Positions 6,858-13,746 of a DNA stretch of 13,746 bases are shown here, in pieces. A model generated the notes under the pieces. The model did no database searches and had not been told where the DNA came from. It saw only the letters and a list, made by a program, of their open reading frames with translations. Position numbers and translations under genes: made by a program. This DNA comes from Comamonadaceae bacterium (lineage in GTDB: Bacteria > Pseudomonadota > Gammaproteobacteria > Burkholderiales > Burkholderiaceae_C). Where the stretch lies: the NCBI GenBank assembly GCA_947466165.1, contig CANIDW010000012.1, forward strand, positions 1 to 13,746. The letters are read 5' to 3'. Numbering within the stretch: the stretch's first letter is position 1; each line of letters begins with the position of its first letter.

Positions 6858-8309
6858 ATGAACCGACCGATGTTTGACGAAATGAACGCCAGCCCCGGCA
6901 GTGTGCGCCCGCATTACGAGGCCTACCAGCGCTGGCTGGCCAAGCAGCCTGCAGACGCCATGCAGGCCCGCCGGGCCGAGGCCGAAATGATTTTCCGGCG
7001 CGTCGGCATCACCTTTGCTGTGTATGGCGACAAGGACGAAGACGGCGCCGGCACCGAACGCCTGATTCCCTTTGACCTGATTCCCCGCATCATTCCCGCT
7101 CACGAATGGGCCCGCATGGAACAAGGCCTGGTGCAGCGCGTCACGGCGCTCAACCGCTTCATCCATGACGTGTACCACGCACAAGACATCATCAAGGCCG
7201 GCGTGGTGCCGGCTGAGCAGATTTTTCAGAACGCGCAGTTCCGCCCCGAGATGATGGGTGTCGATGTGCCGGGAAATATTTACTCGCACATCAGCGGCAT
7301 CGACATCGTGCGCGCACCCAACGCCCAGGGCGAGGGCGAGTACTACGTGCTCGAAGACAACCTGCGCGTGCCCAGCGGCGTGAGCTACATGCTCGAAGAC
7401 CGCAAGATGATGATGCGGCTGTTCCCCGAACTCTTCAACCAGAACCGCGTAGCACCCGTCGCCCATTACCCTGACTTGCTACTGGAAACCCTGCGCCAGA
7501 TGGCGCCGCCCGCCACGGCCGAGCCCACGGTGGTGGTGCTCACGCCAGGGATGTACAACTCGGCTTACTTTGAGCACGCTTTTTTGGCGCAGCAAATGGG
7601 TGTGGAACTGGTTGAAGGCCAGGACTTGTTTGTCAAAGACAACTTTGTTTACATGCGCACCACACGCGGCCCCAAGCGGGTGGATGTGATTTACCGCCGG
7701 GTGGACGACGACTTTTTAGACCCGCTGGCTTTCAGGCCGAAGTCCACGCTCGGTTGCGCCGGCCTCTTGAATGTGTACCGCAGCGGCAATGTGTCGCTGT
7801 GCAACGCCATTGGCACCGGCGTGGCCGACGACAAATCGATCTACCCCTACGTGCCCCAAATGATCGAGTTTTACCTGGGCGAAAAACCGATCCTGAACAA
7901 CGTGCCGACTTACATGTGCCGCAACCCGGACGACCTGGCCTACACGCTGGCCAACCTGAAAGACCTGGTGGTCAAAGAAGTGCACGGCGCCGGTGGTTAC
8001 GGCATGCTGGTCGGGCCGGCCTCTACCCGGGCCGAGATTGAAGACTTCCGGCGCGCACTGCTGGCCAACCCGTCGGGCTACATCGCCCAGCCCACACTGA
8101 GCCTGTCGACCTGCCCGACCTATGTGGACAGCGGCATTGCGCCGCGCCATATTGATTTGCGTCCCTTTGTGCTGAGCGGCAAAGAGGTGCAGATGGTGCC
8201 CGGCGGGCTGACGCGTGTGGCGCTCAAAGACGGTTCGCTGGTGGTCAACTCTTCGCAGGGCGGCGGCACCAAGGACACCTGGATCCTCGAAGACACGCCC
8301 GAGATTTAA
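6858..8309 (+). CDS. Circularly permuted ATP-grasp protein
   Basis: A 483-residue cytoplasmic protein of the CP_ATP-grasp type (older names DUF404/DUF407), predicted to be an ATP-dependent carboxylate-amine ligase forming peptide-like bonds. Visible blocks are VLEDNLRVPSG (164-174), DVIYRRVDDDFLDPL (about 276-290), the Gly-rich VKEVHGAGGYGMLVGP (about 372-387), RHIDLRPFVL (430-439) and the C-terminal NSSQGGGTKDTW (464-475), together giving the nucleotide- and metal-binding residues. ATG 6858 is preferred over TTG 6849 because CGGAGA (6843-6848) is 9 bases from the ATG but touches the TTG. It is the first of three co-directional genes; a TATAAC at 6798-6803 is a possible -10, without a good -35. 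The substrate is unknown. Confidence 0.92.
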   Translation: MNRPMFDEMNASPGSVRPHYEAYQRWLAKQPADAMQARRAEAEMIFRRVGITFAVYGDKDEDGAGTERLIPFDLIPRIIPAHEWARMEQGLVQRVTALNRFIHDVYHAQDIIKAGVVPAEQIFQNAQFRPEMMGVDVPGNIYSHISGIDIVRAPNAQGEGEYYVLEDNLRVPSGVSYMLEDRKMMMRLFPELFNQNRVAPVAHYPDLLLETLRQMAPPATAEPTVVVLTPGMYNSAYFEHAFLAQQMGVELVEGQDLFVKDNFVYMRTTRGPKRVDVIYRRVDDDFLDPLAFRPKSTLGCAGLLNVYRSGNVSLCNAIGTGVADDKSIYPYVPQMIEFYLGEKPILNNVPTYMCRNPDDLAYTLANLKDLVVKEVHGAGGYGMLVGPASTRAEIEDFRRALLANPSGYIAQPTLSLSTCPTYVDSGIAPRHIDLRPFVLSGKEVQMVPGGLTRVALKDGSLVVNSSQGGGTKDTWILEDTPEI

Positions 8310-8325
8310 GCAAGGAAAGACACAC

Positions 8326-9291
8326 ATGCTCTCCCGCACTGCCGACCACCTCTTCTGGATGTCCCGCTACACCGAGCGTGCCGAAAACACGGCCCGCATG
8401 CTGGATGTCAATTACCAGACCTCTTTGCTGCCGCAGTCCAATGCCGTGGCGCAAGCCGGCTGGCAGGGTTTGCTCAGCATCAGCGAGCTCAAGCCCGCTT
8501 ACGAAGCCAAGTACCCCGGCCACAGCATCAACCCGACCGACGTGATGGACTTCATGGTGCGTGATGAGCAGAACCCGTCGAGCATCATCTCCTGCCTGCA
8601 AAACGCCCGCGAAAACGCGCGTGCCGTGCGCGGATCGCTGACCACCGAAGTCTGGGAAACGCAAAATCAAACCTACCTTGAAGTGTTGCGCATGCTTCAA
8701 AGCGGTGACTTCGAACGCGAGCCGGCGCAGTTTTTTGAATGGGTGAAGTTCCGCTCGCACCTGTCGCGCGGCGTCACGCAGGGCACCATGCTGCAAGACG
8801 AGGCCTTTCATTTTTTGCAGCTGGGCACTTTTCTGGAGCGTGCTGACAACACGGCGCGGCTGGTCGATGTGAAGTTCCATGCGGTGCAGAGCGACTTCAT
8901 GGGCTTGGCTGAAGAAAAAGACCAAGAGTACGACTTCTACCACTGGAGCGCTATTTTGCGCAGCGTCTCAGGCTTTGAGGTCTACCGCAAGGTCTACCGT
9001 GATGTGATCCGCCCCGAGCGTGTGGCCGAGTTGTTGATTCTGCGGCCCGACATGCCGCGTTCGCTGCTGGGCTGTCTCAATGAAGTCATGCGCAACCTGG
9101 CCATGGTGAGCAGCGACCCGGCCAGCGAGACGCGGCGCCGGGCCGGCAAGCTGCGCGCTGATTTGCAGTACTCGCAGATCGACGAAATTCTGGCCACCGG
9201 GCTGCACGCCTTTTTGACCCAGTTTTTGGACCGGGTCAACGAAATTGGCGCGCACATCAGCCGGGAGTTTCTGGTTCCGAGCACGCATTGA
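8326..9291 (+). CDS. Alpha-E domain protein (DUF403)
   Basis: A 321-residue, mostly alpha-helical cytoplasmic protein. Alpha-E proteins are almost always encoded with, or fused to, circularly permuted ATP-grasp enzymes; their biochemical role is not established. The start MLSRTADHLFWMSRYTERAENTAR is typical. The element E-R-A-E/D-N-T-A-R occurs twice, at 17-24 and 171-178, suggesting two related helical halves. ATG 8326 has a strong AAGGAAAG (8312-8319), 6 bases away, and lies 16 bases after the ATP-grasp stop, so the two are translated from one message. The open frame extends into the ATP-grasp gene, but the family N-terminus and ribosome site fix the start. Confidence 0.92.
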   Translation: MLSRTADHLFWMSRYTERAENTARMLDVNYQTSLLPQSNAVAQAGWQGLLSISELKPAYEAKYPGHSINPTDVMDFMVRDEQNPSSIISCLQNARENARAVRGSLTTEVWETQNQTYLEVLRMLQSGDFEREPAQFFEWVKFRSHLSRGVTQGTMLQDEAFHFLQLGTFLERADNTARLVDVKFHAVQSDFMGLAEEKDQEYDFYHWSAILRSVSGFEVYRKVYRDVIRPERVAELLILRPDMPRSLLGCLNEVMRNLAMVSSDPASETRRRAGKLRADLQYSQIDEILATGLHAFLTQFLDRVNEIGAHISREFLVPSTH

Positions 9292-9357
9292 GCGCTTCTT
9301 TTTTCGTAGCAAAGGTTGGCCGGTTTGCTGCCATGACTTGCTGTTAAGGTGTGAGCC

Positions 9358-10176
9358 ATGAAGTTGAACGTCAAGCACACCACCGACTACCGCTACAGCG
9401 AAGCGCTCCGCTACGCCATCCAAACCATGTGGCTGACGCCGCAAACCGGGCCCTCGCAAACGGTTCATTTCTGGAGCTTGGGTGCGCCCGAAAAATTGTT
9501 CCCGCAAAACGATGCGTACGGCAACAGCATGCACTCGTACACCTTCGTGGCGCAACCGGGCATCGATGTCCGTTGGAGCGTGGTCAATGCGGCGGGGCAG
9601 GTGGACACACTGGGTGTGCCGGAGTTTGTCGATGGCCCTGACATGCCGCACCCGAGTTTCTTTTTGCGGCCCACGACGCTGGCTGCACCCGCACCGGGGC
9701 TGGCAGATTTCGGTCGGCGCTTTGTAGAGACGGCTCAGACAGGTTCGGGCAGAGTCGGCCAGTTACTGGCCTTGAGCCAGGCGGTGGCTGAGGCTGTGCA
9801 CTACCGTAAAAACAGCACCAGCGTCAGCACCACCGCGCTGCAAGCCTTTGAGGCCGGGGCTGGCGTGTGCCAGGACCAGGCGCATGTGATGGTGGCGGTG
9901 TGCCGCAGCCTGGGCATTCCTGCGCGTTATGTGAGCGGCTATTTTTACGCCGCCAATGAACCCGACCTGGCCAGCCATGCTTGGGTCGATGTCTGCCTGG
10001 ACGTGGCCAACCGGCGCTGGGTCAGCATCGACATCACCCACAGCTGCCTGATAGACCAGCGCCACGTGCGCCTGGCCATGGGCACCGACTACGACGCCTG
10101 CCCGCCCATCAAGGGCGTGCGGCAGGGCGGCGGCGAAGAGTCCATGACTGTGAGCATCTCGATAGCGCCGGTTTGA
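9358..10176 (+). CDS. Transglutaminase-like protein of the ATP-grasp operon
   Basis: A 272-residue protein without a signal peptide. Residues 1-85 form the bacterial transglutaminase-like N-terminal domain (MKLNVKHTTDYRYSEAL). The papain-like core follows, with catalytic C171 in GVCQDQAH, H207 in ASHAWVDV and D225 in WVSIDITHS. The triad is complete, so peptidase or acyl-transfer activity is plausible. Family context predicts that it processes or transfers the product of the ATP-grasp ligase; this is inference. AAGGTG (9346-9351) is 6 bases before the ATG. The 66-base gap after the alpha-E gene holds a 6-base inverted repeat (9308-9313 with 9324-9329) but no clear terminator. The next gene is convergent, 26 bases away, so the operon ends here, without the Anbu peptidase often found in such loci. 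Confidence 0.92.
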   Translation: MKLNVKHTTDYRYSEALRYAIQTMWLTPQTGPSQTVHFWSLGAPEKLFPQNDAYGNSMHSYTFVAQPGIDVRWSVVNAAGQVDTLGVPEFVDGPDMPHPSFFLRPTTLAAPAPGLADFGRRFVETAQTGSGRVGQLLALSQAVAEAVHYRKNSTSVSTTALQAFEAGAGVCQDQAHVMVAVCRSLGIPARYVSGYFYAANEPDLASHAWVDVCLDVANRRWVSIDITHSCLIDQRHVRLAMGTDYDACPPIKGVRQGGGEESMTVSISIAPV

Positions 10177-10202
10177 TTGCGGGCCACGGCTCAGTGCATC
10201 AT

Positions 10203-11222
10203 TCAGCGCCTGCGACTGGCTTCCTCGTGGTAGCTGGTATCGATGTAGGCCTGCACCGGCTGCAGCTTCTTGGCTGGCTTGCCGTACTTTTCGCGCAGTT
10301 GCACGGCGGTTTGTGAGCCGCGCACACTGATGGATGCATCGCGGGTGAAGCCCGTCTTGGGATCTAGCAAGATGCCGTAAGAAGTTTCGGCGCTCTGGCG
10401 GTTGGCGCCATTGACGTTCTTGACGAAAAGCGCCAGAGCTTCTTCCTTGTTCTTGGGGTCGTACATCCAGTCCAGTGCATCACGCCATGCTCGGATGTAG
10501 CCCACCATGGCCGCACGGTTATTGCGCGCCCAAGTCTCGCGCACGCCGGCCACCAGCCCCTGATACTCGCCCATGGCGGCCGATGCGTCACCCAGCACGT
10601 TGGCACCCTGGTTTTTTGCGAGAACGTCAAACGGCGCAATCAGCATCGTGGCAGCATGCTTGCCGGCCACCAGGTCATTGAAGCGCTGCAGCACGCCGCC
10701 TGCACGCACCACGGTGTAATCGCGATCCAGCAGCATGCCGTTGCGCTCCATCACCTCCAGCAGCACGAAGGCGTAGCCGGTGGTCAGAGCGTCGACCGAA
10801 AGCTCCTGGCCCTTGAGCTGCGCGTAGCTGGTAATGCCCTTGCGACCGCCCATGCGTAAAAAGCCGTTGTCTGAGCCCATGACCGCGATCAGGCCGCCAC
10901 CGTCAACGGGCACCGCACCCTGACCCTCCCGGTAAGCCAACAGGTTGTCGATGGCGGTCATGGCGATCTCGAACTCGCCGTTGATCAAGCCGGTCAACTG
11001 GGCCTGCGAGTTGGGCGTGTTGATGGTTTTGACCTCGACGCCGTGCTTGGCAAAAAAGCCTTTTTCCTGCGCCACCCAGATCGGCCAGTTAAAACCGCCG
11101 GGGAAGATGTTGACGCGCAGAACCTGCGGCGGCGCGTTCGATGCGGTGGAGGACGGTAGCCCGGCGCAACCGGCCATCAGGCCGGCGGTGACTGCGGCCA
11201 GCATGAGCTTGACGATTTTCAT
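10203..11222 (-). CDS. NMT1/SsuA-like ABC solute-binding lipoprotein
   Basis: A 339-residue periplasmic lipoprotein. The signal MKIVKLMLAAVTAGLMAGC ends at C19 (M-A-G-C), which would be lipidated. The mature part is a type II binding protein of the NMT1/THI5/SsuA/TauA group: VNIFPGGFNWPIWVAQEKGF near 34-53, then NGEFEIAM and LKGQELSV. Relatives bind sulfonates, nitrate, bicarbonate or pyrimidine precursors; the ligand here cannot be told. The frame is open to 11270, but ATG 11222 gives the clean signal peptide and has AAGGAG (11229-11234) 6 bases upstream. No permease or ATPase gene is adjacent: downstream is the convergent transglutaminase gene, upstream the divergent ndh. It may work with a transporter encoded elsewhere. 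Confidence 0.9.
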   Translation of the reverse strand: MKIVKLMLAAVTAGLMAGCAGLPSSTASNAPPQVLRVNIFPGGFNWPIWVAQEKGFFAKHGVEVKTINTPNSQAQLTGLINGEFEIAMTAIDNLLAYREGQGAVPVDGGGLIAVMGSDNGFLRMGGRKGITSYAQLKGQELSVDALTTGYAFVLLEVMERNGMLLDRDYTVVRAGGVLQRFNDLVAGKHAATMLIAPFDVLAKNQGANVLGDASAAMGEYQGLVAGVRETWARNNRAAMVGYIRAWRDALDWMYDPKNKEEALALFVKNVNGANRQSAETSYGILLDPKTGFTRDASISVRGSQTAVQLREKYGKPAKKLQPVQAYIDTSYHEEASRRR

Positions 11223-11525
11223 GGTTTTCTCCTTGGAATGGTGAGTTGGCTCTAGGGCCTGGCGCTGCATGTAGTAGCAGCTCCAACTAAGGAATTTACA
11301 GGGCGCCGTTTGCTTGACAATAGGGAGAGCCTCTAAATCAAGCCTTTGTCAGTGGAAAACTGATTTTCTCCTTCCGGTCGGATTCGCATAGCCTGGTCGT
11401 CCAGCCCTTGCTTGCAGGCGCTGTGCAATTCCTGCCAATTTGTCGTTTGTATTGCGCATAACTCCAAATTCATTCAGACTCTTCTATTTAGGCTGTTCTT
11501 AAGAAGTGGCGTTTGATGTCGCTTG
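11223..11525. other. Divergent control region between SBP and ndh
   Basis: About 300 bases holding the start signals of both flanking genes and no ORF worth calling. It contains a candidate promoter for the solute-binding protein (11293-11320) and a short GCTGC/GCAGC dyad (11264-11268 with 11277-11281) near its expected start. No convincing promoter pair for ndh was found. Confidence 0.6.
11293..11320 (-). promoter_or_regulatory. Candidate promoter of the solute-binding protein gene
   Basis: On the minus strand, TTGTCA (11320-11315, 5 of 6 matches to the -35) is followed after 16 bases by TAAATT (11298-11293, 4 of 6 matches to the -10). The expected start near 11286 gives a leader of about 64 bases. 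Confidence 0.4.
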
Positions 11526-11567
11526 ATGTCCCAGTCTGAACTGTTTGACCTGATCTCCAGCATAAAA

Positions 11568-12893
11568 ATGAGCAAACAACACAAAATTGTCATCGTGGGT
11601 GGTGGCGCTGGCGGTCTGGAACTCGCGACCCAGCTCGGACGTGGCTATGGCCGACGAAAGCGCGCGCTTATCACGCTGGTCGATAAAAACCGCACCCACA
11701 TTTGGAAACCCAAGCTGCATGAAATCGCTTCGGGCAGCATGGACCTGGGCGACCACGAAGTGGATTACATGGCGCAGGCCCATTGGAACCACTTCACCTT
11801 TCGAATTGGTGAGCTCAAGGGGCTTGACCGCTCCAATAAGACCATCGAGCTTGCACCTTATGTGGATGAGCAGGGCCGAGCTGTAACGCCCACCCAATAC
11901 ATTCACTACGATACGCTCGTGATTTGTATTGGCAGCTTAAGCAATGACTTCGGCACCCAGGGGGTCAAAGAGCACGCCTTGAAGCTGGAAACGCAGCATG
12001 ACGCCAAGTCGTTTCATTCCAGGATGGTCAATGCCTGTATCCGCGCGCACAACCAGGCCGGGCTTATCCACAAACGACAACTGCATGTGGCCATCATCGG
12101 CGCGGGCGCAACGGGTGTGGAGTTGGCTGCAGAGTTGCACCGAACTACCCGAGAGGTGGTGGCTTTTGGCCTGGACCGCATTGATGTGGATAAAGATATC
12201 AAAGTCAGCTTGATTGAGGCGGCAGACCGCATTTTGCCGGCTTTGGTGCCACGCTTGTCCGAAGCCACTGAGCAACTTCTTTCGCGCCTGGGCGTTCAGG
12301 TGCTCACCAGCTCCAAAGTCATGGAGGTCATGCCAACGGGCATCCGCCTGGCCGATGGTCGCGAGATCGAATCCGAGCTGGTGGTGTGGGCCGCAGGCGT
12401 GAAAGCGCCAGATTTCCTGAAAGACTTTGGTGGGCTGGAAACCAACCGAATGAATCAGTTGCTTGTCCATGACACGCTTCAAACCACCCGCGACCCCGAT
12501 ATTTTTGCCTTGGGTGATTGTGCAGCTTGCCCCTGCTCGGATGCCGATGGCGGCCGGGCTGGCATTGTGCCGCCGCGGGCACAAGCAGCGCATCAGCAGG
12601 CCACCCATATGTGGCAGCAAATTCAACGCCGCCTGGCCAGCAAGCCTCTTAAGCCCTACCGCTACCGAGACTTTGGCTCACTGGTGTCGCTGGGCAAGTT
12701 CAGCACAGTGGGCAACATGATGGGCGGCTTGATCGGCAAGAGCCTGATGATCGAGGGCTATTTTGCCAAGCTCATGTACCTGTCCTTGTACAAACTGCAC
12801 GAACTCGCCATTCACGGTACCCTCAAAACCACGCTCATCACGCTGTCACGCATGATCACCAAACAAACCAACCCAACGGTGAAGCTGCATTGA
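11568..12893 (+). CDS. ndh: Type II NADH dehydrogenase (NDH-2)
   Basis: A 441-residue flavoprotein that oxidises NADH and reduces quinone at the inner face of the cytoplasmic membrane without pumping protons. The FAD Rossmann motif is G11-x-G13-x-x-G16 (IVGGGAGG), followed by THIWKP, which is typical of the family. The NADH motif is G178-A-G-A-T-G183. ALGDCA (314-319) supplies the FAD-contacting Asp317, and PPRAQAAHQQA follows. The C-terminal region (about 375-425) is amphipathic to hydrophobic and probably anchors the enzyme. The start is uncertain: ATG 11568 matches where family similarity begins, while in-frame ATG 11526 and TTG 11523 add about 15 residues; neither has a clear Shine-Dalgarno site. 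The gene stands alone, divergent from the solute-binding protein. A related FAD-dependent quinone reductase is the main alternative. Confidence 0.92.
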   Translation: MSKQHKIVIVGGGAGGLELATQLGRGYGRRKRALITLVDKNRTHIWKPKLHEIASGSMDLGDHEVDYMAQAHWNHFTFRIGELKGLDRSNKTIELAPYVDEQGRAVTPTQYIHYDTLVICIGSLSNDFGTQGVKEHALKLETQHDAKSFHSRMVNACIRAHNQAGLIHKRQLHVAIIGAGATGVELAAELHRTTREVVAFGLDRIDVDKDIKVSLIEAADRILPALVPRLSEATEQLLSRLGVQVLTSSKVMEVMPTGIRLADGREIESELVVWAAGVKAPDFLKDFGGLETNRMNQLLVHDTLQTTRDPDIFALGDCAACPCSDADGGRAGIVPPRAQAAHQQATHMWQQIQRRLASKPLKPYRYRDFGSLVSLGKFSTVGNMMGGLIGKSLMIEGYFAKLMYLSLYKLHELAIHGTLKTTLITLSRMITKQTNPTVKLH

Positions 12894-13004
12894 GCTGGAG
12901 CACTTGCACAAACCCATTCGCCGCCATCGCGTGGGCACATGAATCAGATGCCAGCAGTTGCTGACGTGAAAAGCAACACTTCACTGCTTTAGGCCCCACA
13001 CGCA

Positions 13005-13199
13005 TCAAACCCAGCCTTGCCGCCAAACGCTGTCGTCTTGCAACTCGCGCCAAGCAATCATCTGCACAGCCTTGGAGAAAACAGCTTCAATTTCCACAGA
13101 CAAAATCGGGTCAGTGTGCCAGGTGTCTGGGGCCAGCAGGCTGTCCATGTCGATTTGACTGGGGCTCAGGGTCACGGGGTGATGCGTAGGCAAACCCAC
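13005..13199 (-). CDS. Possible small gene directly after benE
   Basis: A 64-residue frame beginning at GTG 13199, one base after the benE stop and in the same direction, so it could be co-translated. It ends DDSVWRQGWV and contains an acidic central stretch (VEIEAVFSK) and four Trp. Codon choice looks coding-like, but no family is recognised and no Shine-Dalgarno site stands out. An ATG at 13148 would give only 47 residues. The frame remains open upstream inside benE, so it may also be a chance extension. If it is not real, 12894-13200 is a gap in which I see nothing else. Confidence 0.35.
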   Translation of the reverse strand: MGLPTHHPVTLSPSQIDMDSLLAPDTWHTDPILSVEIEAVFSKAVQMIAWRELQDDSVWRQGWV

Positions 13200-13200
13200 T

Positions 13201-13746
13201 TCACGCTTTGCGCGCAGACAAAGCCCACAGCGCCACGATGCCCGCCAGCAGACCCCAAAAAGCAGCCCCCACCCCTGCAATGCTCAGGCCCGAAAGGGTC
13301 ACCAAAAAAGTCAGCAAAGCTCCATCACGGTGGCCCTCGTCTTTCATGGCCGTGGACAAACTCGACGCGATGGTGCTGACCAAGGCCAATCCGGCAACGG
13401 CCAACACCAGCGCCTTGGGAAAGGCGGCCAGCAAACTGACAATGGAAGCGCCGGCCAAACCCAAAAGAATGTAAAAAAGTCCGGCTGCCGCCGAGGCGGT
13501 GTAACGCCGTGTGGGATCGACATGGGCTTCACGGCCCATGCAAATGGCCGCTGTGATCGCGGCCAAATTTAGCGCATACCCGCCAAAAGGGGCCAATAGC
13601 AAAGTCACGCATCCGGTGGCTCCGATCACGGGCGAAATCGGCGTGTTGTAACCCGCGCTGCGCTGAGCTGCCACACCGGGCAAATTTTGCGATGCCATGG
13701 TCACGATGAAAAGCGGCAAGGCCACACTGACCATGGCGCCCCAACG
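13201..13746 (-). CDS. benE: Benzoate/H+ symporter, C-terminal part
   Basis: The gene continues past the right edge, so only the last 181 residues are visible; full BenE proteins have roughly 390. The motif FIVTMASQNLPG near the edge, followed by SPVIGATG, LLAPFGGYALNLAAITAAICMG and a DPTRRY loop, is characteristic of the family. The rest forms several hydrophobic segments and ends in SARKA. BenE proteins are inner-membrane permeases for benzoate or related aromatic acids with proton co-transport. An internal ATG at 13734 is within a conserved region and is not the start. No benzoate catabolic gene is in view, so the substrate is by family only. It is convergent with ndh. Confidence 0.9.
   Translation of the reverse strand, partial: RWGAMVSVALPLFIVTMASQNLPGVAAQRSAGYNTPISPVIGATGCVTLLLAPFGGYALNLAAITAAICMGREAHVDPTRRYTASAAAGLFYILLGLAGASIVSLLAAFPKALVLAVAGLALVSTIASSLSTAMKDEGHRDGALLTFLVTLSGLSIAGVGAAFWGLLAGIVALWALSARKA

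Noticed and set aside
8215-8325. Longer start for the alpha-E protein, reading from within the ATP-grasp gene
   Set aside because: The family N-terminus and the AAGGAAAG site place the start at 8326; the extension is a shadow of the ATP-grasp frame.
6768-9651. Several 207-232 codon minus-strand frames opposite the ATP-grasp operon
   Set aside because: They mirror the third-position bias of the plus-strand genes and show no domain or ribosome site.
11314-11339. A perfect TTGACA on the plus strand as a promoter for ndh
   Set aside because: No acceptable -10 lies 16-18 bases downstream, and the same bases fit better as the minus-strand -35 TTGTCA.

Overview
The window reads as chromosomal DNA of a betaproteobacterium, most likely Burkholderiales/Comamonadaceae. 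This rests on the protein types and their flavour: a short RRM protein with a glycine-rich tail, a ComEC of the Rec2 type, an NDH-2 resembling those of Pseudomonas and Burkholderiales, a BenE permease, and a circularly permuted ATP-grasp / alpha-E / transglutaminase cluster. The genus is not determined. The first 3 kb look less GC-rich, with longer gaps, than the 4.1-10.2 kb core.

Layout: (1) 1-1432, the possible tail of an upstream gene and a protein with two FHA-like modules (+). (2) 1610-2326, a cysteine-rich DUF4395 membrane protein (-). (3) 2327-3033, a 707-base gap with at most one doubtful small ORF, ending in a candidate promoter and two mutually exclusive hairpins before the RRM gene. 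(4) 3034-3426, the RRM protein (+), closed by a bidirectional terminator shared with a RidA-family gene (3531-4016, -). (5) 4152-6731, comEC (+), divergent from the RidA gene. (6) 6858-10176, a three-gene operon (+): ATP-grasp, alpha-E, transglutaminase. (7) 10203-11222, a lipoprotein solute-binding protein of the NMT1/SsuA type (-), without permease or ATPase beside it. (8) 11568-12893, NDH-2 (+). (9) 13005-13746, a possible small gene and the C-terminal part of benE (-), which runs off the window.

Most genes are independent single-gene units. The clear functional group is the ATP-grasp/alpha-E/transglutaminase operon, predicted in the literature to make and process a peptide or peptide tag and often linked to the proteasome-like peptidase Anbu, which is not present here. 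The observations most worth following are the switch-like RRM leader, the Anbu-less operon, the paired cysteines of the DUF4395 protein and the two complementary half-degenerate FHA modules. I saw no transposase, integrase, CRISPR array, rRNA or tRNA.
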